This document shows positions 5,669-11,448 of a stretch of DNA of 11,448 bases, piece after piece. Both the position numbers and the translations under genes were made by a program. The stretch is from an uncultured Lachnospiraceae bacterium (lineage in GTDB: Bacteria; Bacillota; Clostridia; Lachnospirales; Lachnospiraceae): NCBI GenBank assembly GCA_934418055.1, contig CAKRWX010000052.1:1-11448 (forward strand), written 5' to 3'. The notes under the pieces were generated by a model. It saw only the letters and a list, made by a program, of their open reading frames with translations. It was not told the DNA's origin and made no database searches. Within the stretch, counting starts at the first letter, position 1; each line of letters begins with the position of its first letter.

Positions 5669-6799
5669 CTAAAACGTGATGCCATCCCTCAGAATCCGTG
5701 CTGCCGCCACCGTCACTCCATCATAGATCGTTTTGTGACAAACCAGGTAACCACCTCTTTCCTGGGCTGCTTTCAACGCCGCCCGTTCACAGACATTTCC
5801 AACCCCTGTGATCTGCTTCACAAAAGCCGATTCTGAAAAATCACCTGGAACTGCCGCCAGTTCTTCCGAAGAATAACAGATCACCGGGATCTGAAATGCC
5901 CCAGCAACCGCCAGAAGCCCTGGTTCCTTTTTTTTTAAGTCAATGGTTGCGATAGCTGCGATGGATAATAGGTGGAGATTCTGCTCTTTTAAAAGCTGAT
6001 GGATGGCTGACTGGATCTGTTCTGTTGGCGTTCCCTTCCGGCATCCGATTCCAAGAATGATAACAGGAGGCACTAATTTCAAAGCATTATTTGCTACCAA
6101 ACAATTTTCCATCTCATTCTTGTTGATATCGTTTTGCGTTCTTCCCTCCAAATTGCCTTTCATCTGCCCAGCATTTATGGTAATCCAGATATTTTTCTCA
6201 CAGATCACACCCTCACATACACCAGCAGGAAGTGTTCCCTTCCATAAAAAATCCGAAAAAAATCCTACTTTTCTCCCTGTCAGAAGCTCCGCCGAGATTT
6301 CCTTCGCCAACTCTCGATCTGCAATTTTCAACCTATTTTTCCGTGCGAATACATCCACCGCAAACTGATGATTTACATCCGTTGCTGTCGTAATCACCGG
6401 CTGACTCTCAATCAAACCGCTGATCGTTTCCGCCAGTTCATTGGCGCCGCCCACATGCCCAGATAACAAAGGAATGCAAAACTGCCCCAGCTCATCCATC
6501 ACCAAAACTGCCGGATCATAAAATTTATCCTGCACAAAAGGTGCAATGGCACGTACCGCAATTCCCGTGGCTCCAATAAACAGCAAAGCGTCCATGGACG
6601 CAAACATTTCCTTGGCCCAGTCATTCAAAGAGCCCTGCCACACCATACATTCTGGCTGCTTCCCGGCTTCTTCCAGCACCTGCGATTGTTTACTCTTCAC
6701 ATAGCGAAAAACCTGCAATTTCTGTTCCAACATCGTGCCCAGTTTCCGGTTCAGTCTGGTGCCATTCACCGTAAAGCTGATCACCGCCAGCTTCATCAT
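5669..6799 (-). CDS. cbiG: Cobalt-precorrin-5A hydrolase
   Basis: CbiG opens the delta-lactone of cobalt-precorrin-5A and releases acetaldehyde, a step specific to the anaerobic pathway. The 376 residues contain the N-terminal CbiG domain with GATGIAVRAIAPFVQDKF and PAVLVMDELGQFCIPLLSGHVGGANELA, and the C-terminal domain with VILGIGCRKGTP, AAIATIDLKKKEPGL and TGVGNVCERAAL. The length is normal for the full family. Two ATG codons in tandem (6797-6799 and 6794-6796) follow AAGGAGG by 4 or 7 bases; the first overlaps the cbiF stop as ATGA and the second has better spacing. The difference is one residue. Confidence 0.94.
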   Translation of the reverse strand: MMKLAVISFTVNGTRLNRKLGTMLEQKLQVFRYVKSKQSQVLEEAGKQPECMVWQGSLNDWAKEMFASMDALLFIGATGIAVRAIAPFVQDKFYDPAVLVMDELGQFCIPLLSGHVGGANELAETISGLIESQPVITTATDVNHQFAVDVFARKNRLKIADRELAKEISAELLTGRKVGFFSDFLWKGTLPAGVCEGVICEKNIWITINAGQMKGNLEGRTQNDINKNEMENCLVANNALKLVPPVIILGIGCRKGTPTEQIQSAIHQLLKEQNLHLLSIAAIATIDLKKKEPGLLAVAGAFQIPVICYSSEELAAVPGDFSESAFVKQITGVGNVCERAALKAAQERGGYLVCHKTIYDGVTVAAARILRDGITF

Positions 6800-7566
6800 T
6801 TTTCCTCCTTCACAGACGCCTGACGAAACTCTGTGGTAAAGCCCGGATCATACAATTTCGACCGCTCATATCCCGTCTGGGCCACTGCGTCACCTACAAT
6901 GATCAGCGCGGTTTTGGTGATCTGCTCCCGCTCTGCCGAAGCAGCCAGTGTAGCCACCGTACACCGTACCACCTTCTCATCCGGCCAGGTGGCCTTATAG
7001 ACGATGGCCGCCGGAGTATCCGCCTGATATCCGCCTTTCATCAACTCTTCCGACAATTTCTTTAACATTCCGGTACTTAAAAATACCACCATGGTTGCGC
7101 CGTGAGACGCGAAAGAGGCAATGCTCTCCCGCTCTGGAACTGGTGTTCTTCCTGCCATACGGGTAATGATCACGCTCTGGGTGATATCCGGCAGTGTATA
7201 TTCCATGCCAAGGGCTGCTGCCGCGCCACAGAACGAGCTGACACCCGGACACACTGCATACGGGATCTCCAGTTCATTTAACTGATCCATCTGCTCCCGG
7301 ATCGCCCCGTAAAGGCTGGGATCGCCGGTGTGAAGCCGCACCGTCATCTGCCCATTCTTTTCCGCTTCTTTCATCACATCGATCACTTCTTCCAGCGTCA
7401 TATGGGCGCTGTTATAGATCTGGCAGTCTTTTTTCGCATAAGACAGCAACTCCGGATTGACCAGAGATCCCGCATAAATGATCACATCCGCCTCGCCCAA
7501 TAATTTCGCGCCCCGCACCGTGATCAGATCCGCTGCTCCAGAACCTGCACCAACAAAATTTATCAT
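6796..7566 (-). CDS. cbiF: Cobalt-precorrin-4 C11-methyltransferase
   Basis: CbiF adds a methyl group from SAM to C11. The 256-residue protein has FVGAGSGAADLITVRGAKLL at the N-terminus, AGSLVNPELL, RLHTGDPSLYGAIREQMD, CPGVSSFCGAAAALGMEYTLP and TRMAGRTPVPE. This combination distinguishes CbiF/CobM from its paralogues CbiL, CbiH and CbiE in the same operon. The ATG at 7564-7566 overlaps the cbiL stop as ATGA. The stop in turn overlaps the first cbiG ATG, so cbiL-cbiF-cbiG look translationally coupled. Confidence 0.95.
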   Translation of the reverse strand: MINFVGAGSGAADLITVRGAKLLGEADVIIYAGSLVNPELLSYAKKDCQIYNSAHMTLEEVIDVMKEAEKNGQMTVRLHTGDPSLYGAIREQMDQLNELEIPYAVCPGVSSFCGAAAALGMEYTLPDITQSVIITRMAGRTPVPERESIASFASHGATMVVFLSTGMLKKLSEELMKGGYQADTPAAIVYKATWPDEKVVRCTVATLAASAEREQITKTALIIVGDAVAQTGYERSKLYDPGFTTEFRQASVKEEK

Positions 7567-8267
7567 TTGTCCCCGTCCTCCTTTGGAGAGTCTTTTACAA
7601 TCATTAACGTATAATATCCGGTCTTATCTGGAAAATGTTCCGCCCCATGATACAGCTTCTGGTTCTCCATGGTACAGTTTTCTGCCATATAAGCCGGTAA
7701 TTGATTTTCCAGCAGCTGTTCTACCACCTTCGGATATGCCTTTCCCGATTTCATGATCACTTTCACACCTGGAAGAGCCAGTGCCTCCTGGATCCCGTAA
7801 CTTCCTGGCAAAATATGTATCTCTTCCGCCTGTTCTCCCAGGGAAATGCCCAGTTCTGCCGCCGCCGCGCAGAAAGACGGGATCCCGCTGATCAGTTTCG
7901 TCTCGTACCCCTGTTTTTCCACCCGCTTCACCAGGTACATGGAGCTGGCATAAACCGTGGTGTCCCCTAGAGTCAACAATGCCACATCATGTCCCTGTTC
8001 CAGCTCCCGGATCAGAGTTTCAGTGCCTTGTCTGTGAGCCTGTTCCAGAATTTCTGGATTCTTTGTCATGGGCATATCCACACAGACCACCGATTTTTCT
8101 TTTGCCTCCGGGACTGCTCCCATGGCGATCTGGTAGGCGGTACACTGGGCCGGATCCAGGTGTGGAATGGCGATCACCTGGCACTCCCGGATGATTCTTG
8201 CCGCTTTTAACGTCATCAGCTCCGGATCTCCAGGTCCGACGCCGACTGCATATAATGTTCCTGTCAT
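7563..8267 (-). CDS. cbiL: Cobalt-precorrin-2 C20-methyltransferase
   Basis: CbiL makes cobalt-precorrin-3 by methylating C20 of cobalt-precorrin-2, the entry to this operon's pathway. The 234 residues start MTGTLYAVGVGPGDPELMTLKAARI and contain LTLGDTTVYASSMY and ISGIPSFCAAAAELGISL, typical of CbiL/CobI. I chose the ATG at 8265-8267 because family members begin within a few residues of the GVGPGDPE loop and because it overlaps the cbiD stop as ATGA. An upstream ATG at 8288 would add seven residues and a 25-base overlap with cbiD. Neither start has an ideal ribosome-binding site, which fits coupling to cbiD. Confidence 0.94.
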   Translation of the reverse strand: MTGTLYAVGVGPGDPELMTLKAARIIRECQVIAIPHLDPAQCTAYQIAMGAVPEAKEKSVVCVDMPMTKNPEILEQAHRQGTETLIRELEQGHDVALLTLGDTTVYASSMYLVKRVEKQGYETKLISGIPSFCAAAAELGISLGEQAEEIHILPGSYGIQEALALPGVKVIMKSGKAYPKVVEQLLENQLPAYMAENCTMENQKLYHGAEHFPDKTGYYTLMIVKDSPKEDGDK

Positions 8268-9496
8268 AAATGTTGTTTCTTTCTCCATTCTTCGATCATT
8301 CGGTCACTGCCGTCCGTTTTTCCAAGTATACCGTAAACGGTGGAAAATGTCACCACCTGGACATCACAGTTTCCGCCTGCCCATTGGTTCATGTAATGCT
8401 GCATTCCGGAAACAGCCGTTTTCATTACCTGGTCACAGATACCCCAGGAATTCAGGTATTCCAGAGCTTCCTCTGTGGTATTGCAGCCTAAAATCTGTCC
8501 AGCCCATTCATTCCGTATCGGTTCATCCAAAGTATCTGGCAGACAATCCGCCATGATCTCCATTCTCCGGTCCCCGTACTTAGAGTGGGTGTTCTTCACA
8601 CCTCCGGCTACTTTAATTAATTTTCCAATATGTCCCACAAATAAAATTTCCCGCATTCCTGCATCCGCAGACCACCGGATTGCATCGGCAATAAAATTGC
8701 TGCAGGTAACTGCCTGGCTGATGGCGATTCCCAGATGTTCCGCCAAAAATCGCTCTCCATAATTGCCTGGAGCCAGAATCAGACTGTGTTCTCCAGCCAC
8801 GGCTCTCATATGGATCTCCAGACGGATGGTGTCCATCAGGGCCTGCTCGCTCATGGGATTGACGATTCCTGTGGTTCCAAGAATGGAAATGCCGCCCTCG
8901 ATCCCCAGTTTGGGGTTAAAAGTCTTTAACGCCAGTTCCCGGCCTGCGGGAATCCAGATCTGGATCAGATAATCGCCATGGGCTTCTGTCTCTTCCAACA
9001 CGTGGGCCACCGACTGGAAGATCATTTGTCTTGGAACCGGATTGATGGCGTATTTTCCCACCGGACAGGAAAGCCCAGGTTTCGTCACCAGGCCAATTCC
9101 CTCCTTCGCCGTCAAAAACAGCCGGAACTGCCCAGAATGATCCGCATCTGCATCCGGTTCCCACTCATAAGCCTTCGCCAAAACATCCGCCCATGTCCCC
9201 GATCCGATGCCATCAATCTTTAAGGATTCCCCAACAATCCGACTGACCGCTCCATAAATCCATGCCCCATGGGTCACATCCGGGTCATCGCCCGCATCCT
9301 TTTGAACTCCAAACCAGGTCATTTCCCCGTCCATGAATTTTTGAACCGGAAATTCTGCCACTTTTCCGCCTGGCGTCTGGATCGAAATCTTCGTTTTTTC
9401 ATCCCCTGTCAAAAAGAAAGCGGCAGCCTTCGCCGCAGCCGCCGCACAGGTTCCTGTTGTAAATCCGCTTCGTAATTGCTTTTTTTCTTTATCCAT
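8264..9496 (-). CDS. cbiD: Cobalt-precorrin-5B C1-methyltransferase
   Basis: CbiD methylates C1 with SAM and is diagnostic of the anaerobic cobalamin route. The 410 residues carry the family hallmarks in order: LRSGFTTGTCAAAAAKAAAF near the N-terminus, KDAGDDPDVTHG, INPVPRQM, GGISILGTTGIVNPMSEQA, LAPGNYGERFL, CSNFIADA and GHIGKLIKVAGGVKNTHSKY. It is slightly longer than many relatives (about 360-400) through its C-terminus. It is the first gene of the operon. The ATG has only a weak ribosome-binding site, but a 12-codon ORF with a good AGGAG ends across it, so initiation may depend on coupling. The stop overlaps the cbiL start. Confidence 0.95.
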   Translation of the reverse strand: MDKEKKQLRSGFTTGTCAAAAAKAAAFFLTGDEKTKISIQTPGGKVAEFPVQKFMDGEMTWFGVQKDAGDDPDVTHGAWIYGAVSRIVGESLKIDGIGSGTWADVLAKAYEWEPDADADHSGQFRLFLTAKEGIGLVTKPGLSCPVGKYAINPVPRQMIFQSVAHVLEETEAHGDYLIQIWIPAGRELALKTFNPKLGIEGGISILGTTGIVNPMSEQALMDTIRLEIHMRAVAGEHSLILAPGNYGERFLAEHLGIAISQAVTCSNFIADAIRWSADAGMREILFVGHIGKLIKVAGGVKNTHSKYGDRRMEIMADCLPDTLDEPIRNEWAGQILGCNTTEEALEYLNSWGICDQVMKTAVSGMQHYMNQWAGGNCDVQVVTFSTVYGILGKTDGSDRMIEEWRKKQHL

Positions 9497-9527
9497 TCTC
9501 TATCACAGCGCAGTTCCTTCCACGCAT
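9489..9527 (-). CDS. Possible 12-codon leader peptide overlapping the cbiD start
   Basis: An ATG at 9525-9527, with AGGAG 4 bases before it, opens a frame reading MRGRNCAVIENG and ends at a TAA inside the second and third codons of cbiD. Its ribosome-binding site is better than that of cbiD itself. The layout suggests that ribosomes finishing this peptide restart on cbiD. The product shows no run of one amino acid that would indicate classical attenuation. It may have no role beyond delivering ribosomes. Confidence 0.4.
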   Translation of the reverse strand: MRGRNCAVIENG

Positions 9528-9565
9528 GGTACTCCTGCTATTGATACTACTTCTTAACTGTAATC

Positions 9566-9594
9566 ATTATATTCATTTTTCTAAGGTGTTGCAA
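9566..9594 (-). promoter_or_regulatory. Sigma-A promoter of the cbiD operon
   Basis: The minus strand has TTGCAA (9594-9589), exactly 17 bases, then a perfect TATAAT (9571-9566). The -35 lies within the last codons of the spore-protein gene and the -10 directly follows its stop. Transcription would start near 9559, leaving about 60 bases before cbiD, too short for a cobalamin riboswitch. The -10 surroundings match the cbiT promoter in 17 of 19 bases. Confidence 0.65.
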
Positions 9595-9803
9595 TCACTT
9601 TCCAGCGCTTCCCGCTTCAATTCCCGTTTTCTTTTTGTCATTAATCCGCCGATCCGGCCGCTCTCCTTAGATGTCAGACTTTTCCATCCGCCCTTTAAGA
9701 TCTTATCTCCAAGCCCGATCTCGTCAGCAATCTCGTATTTCAACAGTTCCTCCGGCGTCATATTTTCAAAATCCAGTGGTTCATCCTTTTTCTTTTTTGC
9801 CAT
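9573..9803 (-). CDS. Alpha/beta-type small acid-soluble spore protein
   Basis: These proteins coat and protect DNA in the dormant spore and are degraded at germination. The 76-residue product has LKYEIADEIGL at residues 21-31, which includes the Glu-Ile-Ala core of the germination-protease site, and GRIGGLMTKRKRE at 49-61, the conserved DNA-binding end. GGWKSLTSKESG between them matches clostridial members. I use the ATG of MAKKKKDE (9801-9803); an in-frame ATG at 9885-9887 would add a 28-residue tail encoded by the upstream hairpin and promoter and is unlikely. AAAGGAG lies 14 bases before the ATG, further than usual and inside a hairpin arm. It marks the host as a spore former. Confidence 0.88.
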   Translation of the reverse strand: MAKKKKDEPLDFENMTPEELLKYEIADEIGLGDKILKGGWKSLTSKESGRIGGLMTKRKRELKREALESDCNTLEK

Positions 9804-9864
9804 AAAAAATGAGTACACTCCTTTCGCTTGATTGTTCTCGCATTTCGGAGTATACCCATTTTTT
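9804..9864 (-). terminator. 18-bp hairpin with T6: terminator and cover for the spore-gene RBS
   Basis: On the minus strand the arm at 9864-9847 (AAAAAATGGGTATACTCC) pairs with the arm at 9821-9804 (GGAGTGTACTCATTTTTT) across all 18 positions, two of them G-U, around a 25-base loop. The six T residues end directly at the spore-protein ATG. RNA coming from the pspC operon should therefore stop here, or at least hide the GGAG of the spore gene. The G-U pairs become A-C mismatches on the opposite strand, fitting action on minus-strand RNA. Confidence 0.7.
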
Positions 9865-9876
9865 GAAGGCCTATTC
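9848..9876 (-). promoter_or_regulatory. Sigma-G-like promoter of the spore-protein gene
   Basis: GAATA (9876-9872), a 17-base spacer and TATACTC (9854-9848) resemble the forespore sigma-G pattern (GHATR, 17-18 bases, CATNHTA) with two deviations in the -10. Start of transcription would fall near 9841, in the loop of the adjacent hairpin. TATACT alone could also serve sigma-A, but the -35 would be poor. Confidence 0.45.
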
Positions 9877-9893
9877 CACAGGCCCATATTTAT

Positions 9894-10097
9894 TTAGTAG
9901 CGATCATCCGGCCGTAATGGCATGATCAGCGCCGCGATCAGGTAAACGATCAGTCCCGTTCCGGAACATGCAAACACAACCCAGAGCAGGCGGATAATCG
10001 TCGGATCAATGTTAAAGTATTCGCCAATTCCACCACAAACGCCAAATAAAATCTTGTTCGTATCAGAACGATATAATTGTCTGTTTAAATCCATCAT
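9894..10097 (-). CDS. PspC-domain small membrane protein
   Basis: The 67 residues are a complete PspC domain: an amphipathic start (LNRQLYRSDTNK), the signature ILFGVCGGIGEYFNIDPTIIRLLWVVF at about 16-42 and a hydrophobic segment that continues to about 59, followed by PLRPDD. PspC proteins are inner-membrane sensors or effectors of envelope stress. GGAG lies 6 bases before the first of two tandem ATGs (10095-10097 and 10092-10094); either could be used. The gene is the last in a PadR-led operon, 21 bases after a 38-residue membrane peptide. A small 5-bp GGCCT/AGGCC hairpin and then the 18-bp hairpin follow it. Confidence 0.92.
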   Translation of the reverse strand: MMDLNRQLYRSDTNKILFGVCGGIGEYFNIDPTIIRLLWVVFACSGTGLIVYLIAALIMPLRPDDRY

Positions 10098-10118
10098 GCA
10101 TCTCTCCTTTTCTATTGT

Positions 10119-10235
10119 TTAAACAACTCCAAAAACCATGGAAATCAATAAAAATGCCATTCCCACAATTCCACAACCCAGCGCTGCTTTCAGCATCACA
10201 CGGATCCATCCGCCCTTTTTCTTCTCCATGATCAT
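10119..10235 (-). CDS. 38-residue single-span membrane peptide
   Basis: The ATG overlaps the DUF1700 stop as ATGA and lies 5 bases after AAAGGAG. The frame reads MIMEKKKGGWIRVMLKAA, then a hydrophobic stretch (about residues 17-38) to a TAA. A second in-frame ATG gives a start two residues later. The shape is a short basic cytoplasmic head followed by one transmembrane helix ending at the C-terminus. Coupling to DUF1700 and a 21-base gap to pspC argue that it is translated as part of the operon. I do not recognise a family. Related clostridial cassettes often carry a DUF4097 gene near here, and this one does not. Confidence 0.7.
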   Translation of the reverse strand: MIMEKKKGGWIRVMLKAALGCGIVGMAFLLISMVFGVV

Positions 10236-10993
10236 TCACGCTCCTTTCGGTGCAGCAGGTGATTCACTCCATTCACCATTTTTACAAACACCATCGGTAC
10301 CAGTTTTCCATAAAACAGGATCGATACCAGTGCCAGCAGGATCACTCCAGCCATTCCAAGGAATCCCCAGCCAAGCCACCAGAATCCGTAGAGATCGGCT
10401 GAATACAGGAAATAAATTCCCTGGATCATCATCACTACGCTTAAGAAAAACAGGAAAATGGTTCCCGCCCCGATTCCAAGTAAAAGAACCAGCAGCGTTC
10501 CTACGATTCCAACCAGAATCGCCAACAGGATTCCCACACCTCCAGCAATAGCCGGGCCCAACAGAATCACTGCCAGAATGATCAAGAGAATCTGCCACCA
10601 GACAAACCGTCTTCGCTTCCTGCCATTTCCCACCTGGCTGGTATTGCCTGTGCGAAATGTCTCTTCTTCCTGTTCTTGCTTTGCAGGCTCCTTTTCCATC
10701 ACATCGGGAAGATCCAGCCGTTTGGCCACATCATATCCCGGTTCCTTAAATCTTGTATCCTCAATGCCATGATCTGTAAAATCGCCGCCTTCGTTTAACT
10801 CCCCATTCAGATCGCAGCGAATCATGGATGCGATCCGTTCCGGGCTTCCAAATTCTTTTAATACCGCATCTGTGTTTTCTCCGGCCTCCTCCAGATAGTC
10901 CTGATAATAATTCAGGGCGTCCTGTTTGTTCTCATCATCCGGCAGATCTGCAAGAAGCTCTTTTACTCTTGTCATAAACTCTTCTTTGTTCAT
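10232..10993 (-). CDS. HAAS/DUF1700 membrane protein
   Basis: The N-terminal 60 residues (MNKEEFMTRVKELLADLPD..., DALNYYQDYLEEAGE, LKEFGSPERIASMI) are the helical HAAS/DUF1700 domain typically encoded beside PadR regulators. An acidic, Glu/Gln-rich linker runs to about 125 and a basic RKRRR patch follows. About four hydrophobic segments lie near 131-150, 152-173, 176-197 and 205-228, giving a multi-pass membrane protein with a basic tail. The biochemical role of the family is poorly known; the domain is thought to mediate protein interaction with membrane or sigma-factor control systems. It starts 3 bases after the padR stop, with a GAGGA site inside padR, and its own stop overlaps the next small gene. 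Confidence 0.88.
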   Translation of the reverse strand: MNKEEFMTRVKELLADLPDDENKQDALNYYQDYLEEAGENTDAVLKEFGSPERIASMIRCDLNGELNEGGDFTDHGIEDTRFKEPGYDVAKRLDLPDVMEKEPAKQEQEEETFRTGNTSQVGNGRKRRRFVWWQILLIILAVILLGPAIAGGVGILLAILVGIVGTLLVLLLGIGAGTIFLFFLSVVMMIQGIYFLYSADLYGFWWLGWGFLGMAGVILLALVSILFYGKLVPMVFVKMVNGVNHLLHRKERE

Positions 10994-10996
10994 ACG

Positions 10997-11311
10997 TCAG
11001 GTTTCCTCTAAAATCCTTCCTATTTTTTCTGAATACACCGCCCATTCACCGCGATACAGATTCAACTGTACCCGCCCCTTTTCTGTAATTTTATAATATC
11101 TGCGGTTTCGCCCGTCAATGGCCATGTCATAAACCTCCAGACACTCCTCCTTCTGTAATCTCCGCAGAACCGGGTACAAGGTGGAATCGGAAATTTCGAT
11201 TACCTCCCGCACATCCTGGGTGATCCGGTAACCATAGGTTCCATCCACATCCTTCGAGACAACCGACAGGACAATGGCGTCTAAAAGAGCTGCGCCTGTA
11301 TTAAAAACCAT
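10997..11311 (-). CDS. PadR-family transcriptional regulator
   Basis: The 104-residue protein is a winged-helix PadR repressor: LLDAIVLSVVSKDVDGTYGYRITQDV at the front, SDSTLYPVLRRLQKEECL as recognition helix region, then the wing NRRYYKITEKG and a short C-terminal dimerisation helix. The start at 11309-11311 is chosen because AGGCGGTG lies 5 bases upstream and PadR homology begins here; an in-frame ATG at 11395 would add 28 unrelated residues. It heads the padR-DUF1700-38 aa-pspC operon and probably represses it, responding to membrane-active compounds as relatives do. That response is an inference from the family. Confidence 0.92.
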   Translation of the reverse strand: MVFNTGAALLDAIVLSVVSKDVDGTYGYRITQDVREVIEISDSTLYPVLRRLQKEECLEVYDMAIDGRNRRYYKITEKGRVQLNLYRGEWAVYSEKIGRILEET

Positions 11312-11331
11312 GTATACACCGCCTTTCCTTC

Positions 11332-11351
11332 TAAAACACGATATTGTTTTA
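11332..11351. promoter_or_regulatory. Dyad in the padR leader, possible operator
   Basis: TAAAACA (11332-11338) and TGTTTTA (11345-11351) are perfect inverted copies 6 bases apart, located about 20-40 bases before the padR start. The spacing suits a dimeric winged-helix protein, but no independent evidence is available. Confidence 0.25.
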
Positions 11352-11427
11352 ACAGAACCTACCTTTTGGCATGGACATGTTGTGATTGGATTCATGCACT
11401 GCTCTATCGCATATTAGATTGATCACC

Positions 11428-11448
11428 ATATTATATGATGTATAATAT
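11428..11448 (-). promoter_or_regulatory. padR operon -10 region within a perfect dyad, possible operator
   Basis: ATATTATA and TATAATAT form a perfect 8-bp inverted repeat around TGATG, ending at the window edge. The minus strand carries TATAAT at 11435-11430, a perfect -10; its -35 would fall outside the window. A dimeric repressor bound here would block the promoter, which is how PadR proteins usually control themselves. The dyad may continue past the edge. AT-rich palindromes also arise by chance, so the operator role is tentative. Confidence 0.4.

Noticed and set aside
6995..7252. Second minus-strand frame inside cbiF
   Set aside because: It is in another frame of a highly conserved gene and has no family motif.
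9804..9887. 28-residue N-terminal extension of the spore protein
   Set aside because: The extension is encoded by the promoter and hairpin sequence and lacks spore-protein similarity.
1..11448. CRISPR array, tRNA or rRNA genes
   Set aside because: No regularly spaced direct repeats and no tRNA- or rRNA-like segments were seen on reading both strands.

Overview
The window looks like a chromosomal piece of an anaerobic, spore-forming Firmicute, most probably a Lachnospiraceae-type gut clostridium. The reasons are an early-cobalt (anaerobic) cobalamin gene set of clostridial type (cbiD, cbiG, cbiT and so on), a clostridial alpha/beta-type small acid-soluble spore protein, a PadR/DUF1700/PspC membrane-stress cassette and strong Firmicute Shine-Dalgarno sites. 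Genus is an inference. Every gene I can support is on the minus strand, so the functional order runs from high to low coordinates.

Region 1 (about 9,890-11,448): a four-gene operon with short gaps and overlaps, made of a PadR repressor, a HAAS/DUF1700 multi-pass membrane protein, a 38-residue single-span membrane peptide and a PspC-domain protein. An AT-rich perfect dyad at the window edge overlaps the likely -10 element and is a candidate PadR operator. Region 2 (9,573-9,876): a spore-protein gene. Its leader combines a sigma-G-like promoter with an 18-bp hairpin that can terminate read-through and hide the ribosome-binding site.

Region 3 (3,451-9,571): the main corrin-ring operon cbiD-cbiL-cbiF-cbiG-cbiH-cbiJ/E. 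Most junctions overlap by 4 to 8 bases. It has a good sigma-A promoter at the 3' end of the spore-protein gene, a 12-codon leader ORF overlapping the cbiD start, and a terminator directly after cbiJ/E. The precorrin-6A reductase and the C5-methyltransferase (CbiE) are one polypeptide, and the CbiT partner of CbiE is encoded separately.

Region 4 (about 1,440-3,400): an AT-richer accessory insert between cbiJ/E and cbiT. It holds a class II Fic AMP-transferase-like gene with an N-terminal helix-turn-helix, a DUF1016/YhcG-type nuclease pseudogene truncated at both ends, a shorter second decayed copy of the same family, related inverted repeats, and a possible structured RNA of unknown identity.

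Region 5 (1-1,399): cbiT and cbiA (cbiA runs off the window). They have their own promoter, nearly identical over 19 bases to the cbiD promoter, and a terminator-like hairpin at the very start of the transcript. No cobalamin riboswitch is visible before either cobalamin transcription unit. The cobalamin proteins cover methylations at C20, C11, C17, C5, C15 and C1 (CbiL, F, H, E, T, D), ring contraction and lactone opening (CbiH, CbiG), reduction (CbiJ), C12 decarboxylation (CbiT) and a,c-amidation (CbiA). cbiK/cbiX, cbiC, cbiP and later genes are not in the window.
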